A DNA stretch of 37,918 nt. Origin: a bacterium. Lineage in GTDB: Bacteria > Armatimonadota > UBA5829. Below, one piece after another: positions 21,640 to 30,236 of the stretch (its first letter is position 1; every line of letters begins with the position of its first letter). The DNA lies in assembly GCA_021372295.1 (NCBI GenBank), contig JAJFUS010000028.1:1-37918 (forward strand), in the 5' to 3' direction. The notes beneath the pieces are model-generated. The model searched no databases. It was not told where the DNA came from and saw only the letters and a list, made by a program, of their open reading frames with translations. The translations under genes and the position numbers were made by a program.

Positions 21640-23766
21640 ATGGATTGGCAGGCAAAGTGGATTTGGGCGAAGTCGCACTCGCGCACGCCTGATCTTTATA
21701 TGTATGCGCGCAAGGAGTTTTCCGTCAAATCGGCATCAAGCGCGACTATCCGCCTCACCTGCTCGTCCGAATACAAGTTATATGTCAACGGCCGCTACGT
21801 TGGAAGCGGCCCCGGCCCATGTCTGCCTGCGTATCAGTATTTCGATTCCTACGACCTCAAGCGGTATATCCGGCCTGGCGGCAATGTGATTGGGGTGTTG
21901 TGCCACAACTACGGCGTCGATACGCGCAATCGTCCTGAAACGCCCGGAGGATTGCTTGTCGAGGCCGAAATTGTCTGTGCGGGCGGCAAGAGGCTTGACA
22001 TTATAAGCGATGACACCTGGAGAGTAATGCCAGCCCCTGAATGGAGTTCAAACTCCATGCGAATTTGTTGGAGTGCTGGTTTTCAGGAAATCTATGACTC
22101 ACGCAAGAAACCGGTCGGCTGGAACGTTGTAGGCTTTGACGACTCTAACTGGCAATTTCCTGAGATTTTGGGAGATACAGGCATAGAGCCTTGGACGAAT
22201 CTGGTTCCCAGAGAAATTGCGCATCTGCGCGAATGGGAAGTCTTTGCTGAAAGCGTGCTCGAAAGTGGCACCGTGACGCGCCTTGACGATCCTCATCTCG
22301 ACATCGCGACCTGCATGTATAAGGAAAGTACCCATGCCAAGCCCGGATCGGTCAAAAACGAGCGAAACTTGCTTTCTGGGCGGCGCGGCTTTGCCGAGAT
22401 CGAGCGATGGCCGGATACATATTTAGTAATAGACTTTGGCAGGCAAGTGGTGGGGTTCCCAGCAATCAAGATTGCCGACGGCGGCTGTGGGAGAATCGAT
22501 ATAGGCTATGGCGCAACTCTTGATGCGAATGGCCGCGTCGAGACTACCGAATGCGGTATTCTGCAGGCCGACAGGCTTATACTTCATGGCGGCAGGCAGG
22601 AATGGCAGCCGTTCGGCCGCCGCGCATTCAGGTATATCCAGCTCACGTTTAGAGACCTTGAACGCCCCGTTCTGCTCGAATGCGTATCGGCGCAGTGCAT
22701 CGGCTATCCTGTCGAGCAGGTATCGTCATTCGAGTGCTCGGACGAACTCCTGAACGAGATCTGGCGGGCAGGTGTATATACTCTTAGCACGTCCATGCAG
22801 GATGACTACGAGGACGGCGTTTTCTGCGAGCACTCCGACAATATGCGACTTCATGCGCTTGCCAACTATTATTGCTTCAACGACAGCGCTCTGGCGGCCA
22901 AGTCGCTTCGGCGATTCTGCCCACAATGCGCATCGCCAGAGCGCAAGATGAATTGGATAATAGCTCTGCACGATTATTATCTCCACACTGGCGATGGCGA
23001 TCTTGTGGAACAGCTTTACTCGAACGTGCGGCTTATCCTTGATGGCCGGCCTGAAACGAGTGATGATTGCGAGTCTGCTGAGCACCAGGCATTGTATTAT
23101 CAGGCTCTGCGCGATGCGTCGAAACTGGCTGCGGCTCTGCACAATAATGACGACACAATCCGCTGGCATGCCGAATCAGTATATGCGTCTAAATCGCTTG
23201 CCGACGACATCGTACCATGCGATGCTCTCGATGCCATTCGACGCGGGCATGCGGGCGAGTCGAGTTGCATAGCAGCGGTATATTTTCTTCAGTCTGAGAT
23301 TCTCGGTGTGAAACCGTCGATGCCCGAGTCCGATGTAGTAGTGATCCACCCGAGAGTGGCTGACATGCAGTGGGCGCGCGGCAAACTGGCCATGGGCAAG
23401 AGGTGCGTAGAGGTGGAGTGGAGCGTCGGGCCGGGTCATTTTCAGATCGACATTAATGCTCCCGGAGGATATATTGTTGCTCTTCCAACAGGTCTTTTCG
23501 ACGACCCCATAATCGAAGAATTTGACTTAAGCCCCGAGACTCCCGAACGCAGGGCTAGAAAGACTTACGGTTGGGGAAATGTAATCTGGAGATCGAGCGA
23601 GGAGCGTGATCCGTATTTGGACTGGCTCGAGACTCAGGAGGCCGAACCTCCCGAATACTACAAGCCGAAGACGCGCTGCTCTCGCGAGGGTGAATATCTG
23701 TGGGTCAGAGAGGGCAGTTATACACACGTCAGATACGATATTCGCGAGGCATGTGATACACACTAG
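21640..23766 (+). CDS. GH78-like alpha-L-rhamnosidase homologue, short and divergent
   Basis: This 708-aa protein has the GH78 architecture but is shorter than usual (about 900-1,000 aa). The N-terminus (WQAKWIWAKSHSRTPDLYMYARKEFSV...YKLYVNGRYVGSGPGP) is the typical sugar-binding sandwich. GRQVVGFPAIKI and RRAFRYIQLTF mark the next sandwich, and SSFECSDELLNEIWRAGVYTLSTSMQDDYEDGVFCEHSDN opens the helical barrel. In active GH78 enzymes this last stretch reads D-C-P-x-R-x-E-R-x-x-W; here it is not conserved. The barrel is shortened, and the His-Ala-Trp segment before the C-terminal sandwich is replaced by GESSCIAAVYF. GAGG at 21626-21629 sets the ATG at 21640; the open frame upstream to 21541 lies in the repeat. 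No signal peptide is seen. Confidence 0.75.
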   Translation: MDWQAKWIWAKSHSRTPDLYMYARKEFSVKSASSATIRLTCSSEYKLYVNGRYVGSGPGPCLPAYQYFDSYDLKRYIRPGGNVIGVLCHNYGVDTRNRPETPGGLLVEAEIVCAGGKRLDIISDDTWRVMPAPEWSSNSMRICWSAGFQEIYDSRKKPVGWNVVGFDDSNWQFPEILGDTGIEPWTNLVPREIAHLREWEVFAESVLESGTVTRLDDPHLDIATCMYKESTHAKPGSVKNERNLLSGRRGFAEIERWPDTYLVIDFGRQVVGFPAIKIADGGCGRIDIGYGATLDANGRVETTECGILQADRLILHGGRQEWQPFGRRAFRYIQLTFRDLERPVLLECVSAQCIGYPVEQVSSFECSDELLNEIWRAGVYTLSTSMQDDYEDGVFCEHSDNMRLHALANYYCFNDSALAAKSLRRFCPQCASPERKMNWIIALHDYYLHTGDGDLVEQLYSNVRLILDGRPETSDDCESAEHQALYYQALRDASKLAAALHNNDDTIRWHAESVYASKSLADDIVPCDALDAIRRGHAGESSCIAAVYFLQSEILGVKPSMPESDVVVIHPRVADMQWARGKLAMGKRCVEVEWSVGPGHFQIDINAPGGYIVALPTGLFDDPIIEEFDLSPETPERRARKTYGWGNVIWRSSEERDPYLDWLETQEAEPPEYYKPKTRCSREGEYLWVREGSYTHVRYDIREACDTH

Positions 23767-23829
23767 CGTTACGTTTGCTTACTAATGCGGTATTATCCAT
23801 GTGGGTGCGGGTCGCCGGAGGACAAGAGT

Positions 23830-24027
23830 ATGACCAGAGGATTTATCATCGGACTGTTTGTCGGATTGTTTGTTGGTATGGTCGGAGCGTTGCTGCTTGC
23901 ACCAACAGAGGGCGCGAAAACGCGCGGAAAAGTGCTGGATGTCGCTTACATTGCTCGCAATAGGGTTGGGGGAGCAGCGACTAAAGTCCGGCACAAGACT
24001 CGCGATGTCATCAGGCAGTCCATATAG
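23830..24027 (+). CDS. YtxH-like small membrane protein
   Basis: This 65-aa protein begins MTRGFIIGLFVGLFVG, a glycine-rich transmembrane helix. LLLAPTEGAKTRGKVLDVAY follows, the LAP-x-x-G-x-x-x-R hallmark of YtxH-domain proteins. A short basic helix closes it. GGAGG at 23817-23821 fixes the ATG at 23830. Function is unknown; relatives are linked to stress responses. A partial hairpin repeat follows and may end the transcript. Confidence 0.75.
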   Translation: MTRGFIIGLFVGLFVGMVGALLLAPTEGAKTRGKVLDVAYIARNRVGGAATKVRHKTRDVIRQSI

Positions 24028-24045
24028 CAGCCTCACGAGATTTTC

Positions 24046-24124
24046 TAGGGGCTTTGCCCCAATCTCCGCCAAAGCCTCTGGACTCCGCAAGGAAACCATG
24101 TTTCCTTAACCTTCTGACTCAGAA
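24046..24124. repeat. Modular hairpin repeat, copy 3 (partial, inverted)
   Basis: Read on the minus strand, this matches the last three modules of copy 2. It contains GGGGC-TTT-GCCCC (24048-24060), a CCAAAG...CCTCTGG remnant that has lost about 6 bases of its centre, AAGGAAAC-CAT-GTTTCCTT (24089-24107) and the flanking CTTCTGACTC that mirrors GAGTCAGAAG of copy 2. The front modules are missing. Confidence 0.75.
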
Positions 24125-24256
24125 ATCTTGTTTGGAAAAGATGTTCGCCAGGTAAAAGAAAGGCATCTTGGTAATAGATTCGATTCGGGCCAATGTGAAC
24201 CAACGATCCAACTGTCGCGGGCAGGCTACGGCAGTGACTGTGGGGAAACAGACACG

Positions 24257-25072
24257 ATGCGAAGCGCATTGCCGTGCCACATTGGCTATATCGGGTTGGG
24301 CAGCGCGATAGCATGCGACGCCCTGCGCGCGCTTGCTTCGGTTGCCGGTTGTGCGGAGTCCTTTTGGGCGTCCGTCAGTCGATCTTACGATACCGGCCAC
24401 ATTCACCATGCAGCCGCTCAATTGCGCCGAAACGCCCACCTGTGCATTCACTCTGCCACAGACTATATGTCGTGGCTTGCGGATAAAGGTTACTGCCGCG
24501 AAGACATCAGGCAGATTCGATACGTGGTGGAAGTCTTTTGCGGTCTGGAGCCTGTCTTCGCGATTGTTACTTCTCTAGTCAACCGCTGGCTTTCCGAGGC
24601 ATATTTCGATGCTTCGGTGCGCACGGCATATTCTTCGAGTTACTCCTGTGCCAGTGCTCCATTTTATTCCGGCGACATCAGATTTCTTAATGAGTGTGAC
24701 GACTTGGCTTGCGTCGAAAGTCTGAGTGGCAGGCATGGCGAGCCGGTTCACGCATTTTTCAGGGCATTGGCGGTGTGGCCGGAATTTGCTCGAACAGCTT
24801 GCGGCGAGGTCTCTGGAATGGAGCGATTCTACGATGCGTCACGAAATATCAGGCAAGAGGTGGAGGCTTTGTCGGCTGGCGTTCCGATGAGGCCGTGTGA
24901 ACGACCTTCTGATATAAACACGGATGCTCTGAGGCTTATCATAAGCAGGTGTGGAATAGTGTCGGCCGATGTCATAACGGCGGCAGCGATTTTGAGAAAT
25001 GGATTTATATTTGGCGAGGAAAGCCAACGGAATGCATGCGGCATGAGGGAAGGGGGTGACAGGGCGCAGTAA
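24257..25072 (+). CDS. DehI-like (halocarboxylic acid dehalogenase fold) protein
   Basis: This protein has about 271 aa from the ATG at 24257. The open frame runs back to a TTG at 24128 in the hairpin repeat, which is unlikely to be the true start. Two similar halves are visible: LRALASVAGCAESFWASVSRSYDTGHIHHAAAQLRRNA near residues 24-61, and VHAFFRALAVWPEFARTACGEVSGMERFYDASRNIRQEVEAL near 182-223. This pseudo-dimeric all-helical layout resembles the DehI family, first known as 2-haloacid dehalogenases; most relatives have unknown function. The ribosome site is weak. The chain ends in a hairpin that overlaps its stop codon. Confidence 0.5.
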   Translation: MRSALPCHIGYIGLGSAIACDALRALASVAGCAESFWASVSRSYDTGHIHHAAAQLRRNAHLCIHSATDYMSWLADKGYCREDIRQIRYVVEVFCGLEPVFAIVTSLVNRWLSEAYFDASVRTAYSSSYSCASAPFYSGDIRFLNECDDLACVESLSGRHGEPVHAFFRALAVWPEFARTACGEVSGMERFYDASRNIRQEVEALSAGVPMRPCERPSDINTDALRLIISRCGIVSADVITAAAILRNGFIFGEESQRNACGMREGGDRAQ

Positions 25073-25117
25073 TGCGCCCTGTCTAATAGCGCAAATCCTA
25101 GAGGGGGGAGGATTTGC
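25058..25117. terminator. Tandem hairpins between convergent genes
   Basis: The first is a perfect 11-bp stem GACAGGGCGCA-GTAA-TGCGCCCTGTC (25058-25083) with a GNRA tetraloop that includes the stop codon of the upstream gene. The second is GCAAATCCT/AGGATTTGC (25091-25117). They probably act as a bidirectional terminator between the DehI-like and LacI genes, although T-tracts are poor. Confidence 0.55.
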
Positions 25118-25126
25118 CCTACATTT

Positions 25127-26179
25127 TCAAACTTTAATGTCGTTTGCTTTTGAGCAAGAATCCCTTATGACCAGTTTCGTGGGTATCACCCTGGCGCCTG
25201 TAACCGGTTCCAGACTCGAAATCTTTTGTATAAGAAACCTGGCACATACTACGCCGAGTTCTTCTTTAGGCACACTCACTGTCGTGATGTGCGGCTCAAT
25301 TTCCAGGCATCTCGGTGTGTCGTCAAACCCCACAACGCTCATGTCTCGCGGGACTCTTATGCCACGCCGTTCCAGCGACTGCACGACCGCCGCCGCCACC
25401 GAATCATTGCCTGCGAAAATCGCGGTAGGGCGCGTACCAGACTCCAAGATCTCCTTCACGCCCCGCTCGGCAATGTCGTTATAATCGGTTGTGCCGTTTA
25501 TCCACGTGGCCATCGGCGCAAGGCCATAATCGATCATTGCGTCACTGAATGCCCGATAATTGCGGGTAAACCAGGGAAGTGACGTTGTTGCCAGAAAACG
25601 AATATGCCTGTGTCCCAGGCCTGCAAGGTATCCGATTGCTTCGTGTGTCCCGATCGCTTCGTCATACCATACCGAGTCCACTTCGGATATTGATTTACAG
25701 CCAACCATATTGTTGCCGACCGACACACAATGGACTCCCAGACCCGCGACCATCTTGGCGCAATCGACGTGATTTACCCCCGCCAGTATAACCCCATCGA
25801 CACTGCCACGTCCCGAAACAATCCTGGGCGGCACTACAACATCTGGAAGCGGGTCCAATTCATAGCGCCAGAGCGCAAACACGAGGTCTCTTTCGGCGCT
25901 GGAGCAATAGTTCTCAACGCCCTTCAAAACCATCGAATGGAATTCATGCAGAAAGTCACGGTTTGAAAGCACGAAGCATATCAGGTCGGACACATTTCGA
26001 GCAAGCCGCCGCGCTTGGACATTCGGGCTGTAACCGAGCTCGCGCATGGCCTGCCGCACTTTCGTCTCAGTCTTATGTGAGACTCCCGGCCTGTCGTTCA
26101 GCACCCGCGATACGGTACCTTTGCCGACACCTGCCAACTTCGCGACATCTGTAATACTTGGCCCAAAATGCTCAACCAA
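25127..26179 (-). CDS. LacI-family transcriptional regulator
   Basis: This 350-aa repressor has an N-terminal helix-turn-helix (SITDVAKLAGVGKGTVSRVL, residues 8-27) and a hinge helix (SPNVQARRLARN). A periplasmic-binding-like sugar-sensing domain follows, with VDGVILAGVNHVDC, YLAGLGHRHIRFLA, TAIFAGNDSVAAAVVQSLERRGIRVPRDMSVVGFDDTP and LTTV-like strands. The start is a TTG at 26179. A perfect LacI-type operator at 26206-26219 lies just upstream, so the gene is probably autoregulated. Its effector is unknown; the nearby sugar isomerase and GH78-like genes suggest a plant or bacterial sugar. Confidence 0.93.
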   Translation of the reverse strand: MVEHFGPSITDVAKLAGVGKGTVSRVLNDRPGVSHKTETKVRQAMRELGYSPNVQARRLARNVSDLICFVLSNRDFLHEFHSMVLKGVENYCSSAERDLVFALWRYELDPLPDVVVPPRIVSGRGSVDGVILAGVNHVDCAKMVAGLGVHCVSVGNNMVGCKSISEVDSVWYDEAIGTHEAIGYLAGLGHRHIRFLATTSLPWFTRNYRAFSDAMIDYGLAPMATWINGTTDYNDIAERGVKEILESGTRPTAIFAGNDSVAAAVVQSLERRGIRVPRDMSVVGFDDTPRCLEIEPHITTVSVPKEELGVVCARFLIQKISSLEPVTGARVIPTKLVIRDSCSKANDIKV

Positions 26180-26205
26180 TTGCGTTACCGTGCCTTATGC
26201 TTAGC

Positions 26206-26219
26206 TGGAACCGGTTCCA
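26206..26219. promoter_or_regulatory. LacI-type operator palindrome
   Basis: TGGAACCGGTTCCA is a perfect 14-base palindrome with the central CG typical of LacI-family operators. It lies 27 bases upstream of the LacI gene's start codon. Confidence 0.75.
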
Positions 26220-26262
26220 AAGATATCATGCCACACAAATGTCTGGCTGTCAAGGGGAGTAC

Positions 26263-26297
26263 AAAAAATCAGGCTTCGTAGTCGCAACTGCGAAGCC
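26263..26297 (-). terminator. Terminator of the sugar isomerase gene
   Basis: On the minus strand, GGCTTCG and CGAAGCC (7-bp stem, 12-base loop) are followed by TGATTTTTTG. It lies downstream of the isomerase stop codon and before the LacI operator. Confidence 0.7.
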
Positions 26298-26383
26298 CGG
26301 AGGGAAGGAGGAAAAGATGGTTGTTTGTGCCAATAAAGTTGTGCCATAATTTGCCAGCCAACTACACAACTATTTTTTGTTTT

Positions 26384-27187
26384 TTACTCACCCAGCGTCG
26401 CTCTAAATTTTTGAAAAGCCTCGCTCCAGGCGATATTCTCCGGCGGAGCGCACTCCAGCATCACGCTCGCCTCGCATCCCGATCTGCGATATACCTCGGA
26501 GAACAAATGCCAGTCTATACAGCCCTCTCCGGGAAATTTGTGTTGATCGCTGACGCCGTCGTTGTCGTGCAGATGGATTGCTGCGGCATGCGGCAGTAGT
26601 TCGTGGGCATATTCCTCAAAGTTTCCTGACAGGTTCGCATGCCCGCTGTCGAAGCATATAGCGATGGACTGCCGGTCGATGCCGTCCAACAAGGCAAAGA
26701 GTTCTTCCGGGGTATGGCCAAGATAGCCGGGAGGAAGATTTTCGAGCGCGATCACAATGTCCGATTCGCTGGCAATGGCCGCCACTTCTCTCAGCACTCC
26801 TCTTGCCCGGTCAAACTGACGACCTCTACCGTTGACGATAATGTCGCTGGCATGGACGATCACTTTCTCTGCCTCTAGTACACTGGCGAGCTCGATAGAC
26901 TCGATAAGAGTGACCACGCCGCGTTCGTGGATTTCATCATTCGGGTTGGAAATGTCGAACGCCGGTCCGAATGGAGAGTGCACGGAGTTGACCCTCACGC
27001 CTGAAGACGCCAGCTCGCACATCAACTGCTGCAGTTCGGCTCCATTGTGGTGGTCAAAAAAACCGGGGTATTTGAACCCGATCTCAATGGCGGTCACTCC
27101 CTGATCCGCCAGTATCGGGATTGTTTCGACCAGGCGCTCGGCGCCCGGATGCCAGGCGGGACACACGATCTCCAACTCAAACTCCAA
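26384..27187 (-). CDS. Sugar phosphate isomerase/epimerase (AP endonuclease 2 superfamily)
   Basis: This 267-aa TIM-barrel enzyme of the xylose isomerase-like superfamily probably isomerises or epimerises a sugar or inositol derivative. Metal ligands are visible in order: Glu of IALENLP, Asp and His of CFDSGHANL, the His of AAIHLHDND and Glu of MLECAP. The HSPFGP near residue 70 is also typical. The start appears to be a TTG at 27187 with no clear ribosome site; no better codon is seen nearby. It lies upstream of the LacI gene on the same strand but is separated from it by a terminator. Confidence 0.85.
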   Translation of the reverse strand: MEFELEIVCPAWHPGAERLVETIPILADQGVTAIEIGFKYPGFFDHHNGAELQQLMCELASSGVRVNSVHSPFGPAFDISNPNDEIHERGVVTLIESIELASVLEAEKVIVHASDIIVNGRGRQFDRARGVLREVAAIASESDIVIALENLPPGYLGHTPEELFALLDGIDRQSIAICFDSGHANLSGNFEEYAHELLPHAAAIHLHDNDGVSDQHKFPGEGCIDWHLFSEVYRRSGCEASVMLECAPPENIAWSEAFQKFRATLGE

Positions 27188-27277
27188 TCAGCCCGAAGGG
27201 CTACCGGGATAAGTACGAATCACAAGTCTTATTTAGACTTCGGGGTTCGTTCTTCCTCTGGAATGGAGCATGGTATT

Positions 27278-30232
27278 TTAGTCGAACACGGTTCTGAACT
27301 GCAGAGTACCGACTGTGACACCTTCGTCGTCATCGACTGCCGCATCCAGGCTGGATCTCTTTTGAGCGCTCAGGGTGATATAGTGGTTGGCATCCAGTTT
27401 GTGGTCGTATTTGACCTTGAAGACGTCGGAGTAATCGTTGTCCGAGCCGTCCGTGAGGTGGCTTATACCGAAGTAGAGTTCGAACTTGCATTTGTTCTTA
27501 AGCGTGCCTGAGATGCCCATACCCATTATATGTGTCCATTCTTCACTGCTGTCATTGATCTGCCTTGTGTAGTCGCCGGTCAGGGTGAGAGTGTCGCTGA
27601 TGGCATGGTTGGCTGAGAAAACGGTCTCCGCAACTTCTTTAGTAGCGCTGCTGGAGTGTGTGGATGTCGTCTGATCCTTGTAGGTCACGCTCGTGTTTTG
27701 ACTAACTTTGACGTTGGCGGAGTAGCTACTCTTATCTTTAGTGGTGGTGGACGACGTGACGGTATATTGCTCCAGCAGGCTGATGTTAATCAGTTTGCTC
27801 TTGTTTTTGTCGGACTCGTATTTGATTATTCGAGAGGTATTGTAAAGTCCCGTGTTCTGATTATACTTGTCTGAGTTGTCTATTGCGAAAGTCCCGCTGC
27901 CCATTACGTTGGTCTGCAGTTTGAATGCGTTGTCGGATGTGGATCTGCTGCCTTTAAGGTTTGTGGTATTGATCCCGGTTCCCAGCGTAACATCGTTAAA
28001 TAGGAGGAATCGCTTTATAACCAGCCCGTTGATCGCCAACTTTCGATTTCTCTGGTAGCCGTCCGTATTGCCGGCGTCGTTTGAGATGTTACCGGAGATT
28101 GTCACGCCGCTGCCGACAGTCCAGTCAAATCCCAGAGTTCCAGCCATTGAAGAGTTGTCCGAATGGGTTCTGACATGCGCGAGTTTTGTCAGCAGCGACA
28201 AGTTCCTGGTTACTTTATGGCCAATGCCCACTGAGCGCGAGTCCATGAACTTTCCTTCGCCGTAGTTAATGCTGTTGGTGTCCATGGTATAGTATGTCGC
28301 GTTCTGATTGGGAGCGTATTTGAGCGACAACCGGTTTTGGTCGTGAGTTTCGCCATCAGTCGAGTTGACGGCGTTATATATGTATGAATCGACGTTCAGT
28401 GCACTGGTTGCCTGGAAGTTGATCGAGTAGTCCGACCACTCATAACCTGTGCCGTCAATCATATCGTTCTGATCTATATCGGAGAGGTCATCTATCCGGT
28501 CGAAGTTCGAGTCGATATTCTGATAATTCGCATGTAGCTTGAGCCTGTTGTTTTTTAGATCGATGCTTCTCTTCATAAGGCCCGCGCCGTCATTATCCTT
28601 TATATTGACCGCATTGAGCGCCAGTTCGCCGAACCCGAGCGTGAACGTCCCTCCGGCTCCGAGGCGCGACATGCCGTATTCATCGCCGAAATTAGATATT
28701 TCCGTGGTCTGAAGGTCGCTGAGCCTGCTGAATGTGTCGTCTATGCTGTGACGATTGAAATACAGGCTGAATTTCCTGCCTTTAATCCTCATGGCGCTCC
28801 GGTTGAGATCGCCGCTTGCTGAATCGACGTTCATGAACGACATCCATGTGTTTACTTCTCCACTTTTTACCTGCATCAGGTATCCCGCGCGATCCAGCCC
28901 GGTTTCGTCCGCCATGTTGGCCTTATCGGTGGAGGTGACCGCGGACGCCTGAGTGTCCGGGTCGAACATCTTTCGCGCCATCAACGACATTCTCGCGCGT
29001 TCATCGCTCGACAGCGCGTCCATCCCGTCGAAGCCGGTATCGGCTGTCCGCACATCGGCGCTGAGCTTGATCGCTCCCATATCAAGATTTGCGTATCTCT
29101 GTGTGAGAGTGCTGTCGCCGTCGCTGATCTGGGTCATGTTGAGGTTGTCCGAGATGCCCGATTTGCCTGCGCCCATCTTTAGAGCGTATTGCGCGCGTCT
29201 CATTCCGGCCTCGTTTTCAAACTGCAAGCGGTCGGATTCTCTCAGGTCGTCAAACCTGTCGAAATCCGCTCCGACCTCTCTGGTGCTGAAGTCGAACTTA
29301 TAAAGCCCGGTATTGTAGCCGAACGCCTGGCTGACTATATAGTTGTTGTCTTCGTCGGTGATCCGCCCGAATGAGAAATTGAGTCCGGCAGCATCTCCAG
29401 TGGGGACAGCGGCGGCCATGCTCATTCGTTTGATGCCCGCTTCTTTTTCGAGTTGTTTCAGGGTCGCGTCCTCAGTGACTTTGGAATCGCGCATAGAGTT
29501 GAACCCCGCGAAGTCTTCTCCGATATCCTGGTATCCCACTTGCACTTTGACTTTGCCCAGCCCCATATCAGCGCTTTGGACGATCATCCGATCGTTTTTG
29601 ACCTTGGTGGCGGTCGTAGAAGACGATTTCGTGGACGATGTTATCGCGAGCCTGTTGGATGTCTGCGGGCTGGACATATATATCATGCTCGTCAAGGACG
29701 TTGACGAGCCGAACTTCGTAGTTGCGTTCATTCCATAAGTGAGTATGTCCTGCGCTCCGGCTCCCAGGGTGGAGTCAGCCGAATGTGTGGCGTAGAGCAT
29801 GCTCATCTTCATGTTTCCGCCCAGCGCACTGGGAGAAAAGGCAAGCGACGGTCCGGTGCGCGTAGCTGCGGAGTCCTTTTCGGAATAGCGATAGTCTATT
29901 CTCACCGACTCGTCGCTGCTGAGTGGCTGCATCAGATAGAGCGTGCCCGAAGTGTAATCGATTGTATAATCGGTATTCTTTGTGGCGCGTTTGGCGCCTA
30001 TATAGACCCATTCGCTGCCAGAAATGACGTTACCATGTTCCAGTCTGTAGCCCGCGATGCTGCTTTGACCGCAGAGCGCCTCACTTGCTGCAAGCCCAAC
30101 TTCTTCGGAGGCTGTGGAGGCGCTCGCTTTCTCGGCGGTCGTGAGGGTGGACACGCTCGCGTTTTCGGCGGCGTGAACCGGAACAACAATCATTCCGCCC
30201 AACAGAATCGCTATCGGGATTACCCTTTTCAT
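27278..30232 (-). CDS. Large barrel-like surface protein with five internal repeats
   Basis: This 984-aa exported protein has a signal peptide (IPIAILLGGMIVVPVHA). It first carries a segment with DYTIDYTSGTLYLMQPLSSDESVRIDYRYS near residues 88-116, a motif found in large surface and gliding or secretion proteins. Then come five repeats at about 232-276, 315-353, 394-455, 492-530 and 570-606. Each has an aromatic-acidic core such as F-D-R-F/I-D-D-L followed by an acidic helix and a G-M-x-R-like turn. The remainder (about 610-984) is a long run of alternating hydrophobic and polar strands, rich in Asn, Ser and Thr, fitting an outer-membrane beta-barrel. It starts 4 bases after the anti-sigma gene's stop. 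Exact topology is inferred. Confidence 0.6.
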   Translation of the reverse strand: MKRVIPIAILLGGMIVVPVHAAENASVSTLTTAEKASASTASEEVGLAASEALCGQSSIAGYRLEHGNVISGSEWVYIGAKRATKNTDYTIDYTSGTLYLMQPLSSDESVRIDYRYSEKDSAATRTGPSLAFSPSALGGNMKMSMLYATHSADSTLGAGAQDILTYGMNATTKFGSSTSLTSMIYMSSPQTSNRLAITSSTKSSSTTATKVKNDRMIVQSADMGLGKVKVQVGYQDIGEDFAGFNSMRDSKVTEDATLKQLEKEAGIKRMSMAAAVPTGDAAGLNFSFGRITDEDNNYIVSQAFGYNTGLYKFDFSTREVGADFDRFDDLRESDRLQFENEAGMRRAQYALKMGAGKSGISDNLNMTQISDGDSTLTQRYANLDMGAIKLSADVRTADTGFDGMDALSSDERARMSLMARKMFDPDTQASAVTSTDKANMADETGLDRAGYLMQVKSGEVNTWMSFMNVDSASGDLNRSAMRIKGRKFSLYFNRHSIDDTFSRLSDLQTTEISNFGDEYGMSRLGAGGTFTLGFGELALNAVNIKDNDGAGLMKRSIDLKNNRLKLHANYQNIDSNFDRIDDLSDIDQNDMIDGTGYEWSDYSINFQATSALNVDSYIYNAVNSTDGETHDQNRLSLKYAPNQNATYYTMDTNSINYGEGKFMDSRSVGIGHKVTRNLSLLTKLAHVRTHSDNSSMAGTLGFDWTVGSGVTISGNISNDAGNTDGYQRNRKLAINGLVIKRFLLFNDVTLGTGINTTNLKGSRSTSDNAFKLQTNVMGSGTFAIDNSDKYNQNTGLYNTSRIIKYESDKNKSKLINISLLEQYTVTSSTTTKDKSSYSANVKVSQNTSVTYKDQTTSTHSSSATKEVAETVFSANHAISDTLTLTGDYTRQINDSSEEWTHIMGMGISGTLKNKCKFELYFGISHLTDGSDNDYSDVFKVKYDHKLDANHYITLSAQKRSSLDAAVDDDEGVTVGTLQFRTVFD

Positions 30233-30236
30233 TAGA

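Noticed and set aside
24128..24256. Upstream extension of the DehI-like frame
   Set aside because: It begins at a TTG at the edge of the hairpin repeat and shows no family similarity, although the true start is not certain.
25203..25210. AACCGGTT, resembling a second LacI operator
   Set aside because: It is inside the LacI coding sequence, lacks the flanking GG/CC symmetry of the true operator and encodes conserved protein sequence.
27224..27240. AAGTCT-TATTT-AGACTT hairpin as a terminator
   Set aside because: The stem is only 6 bp and A-T rich with no T-tract; it may be chance.
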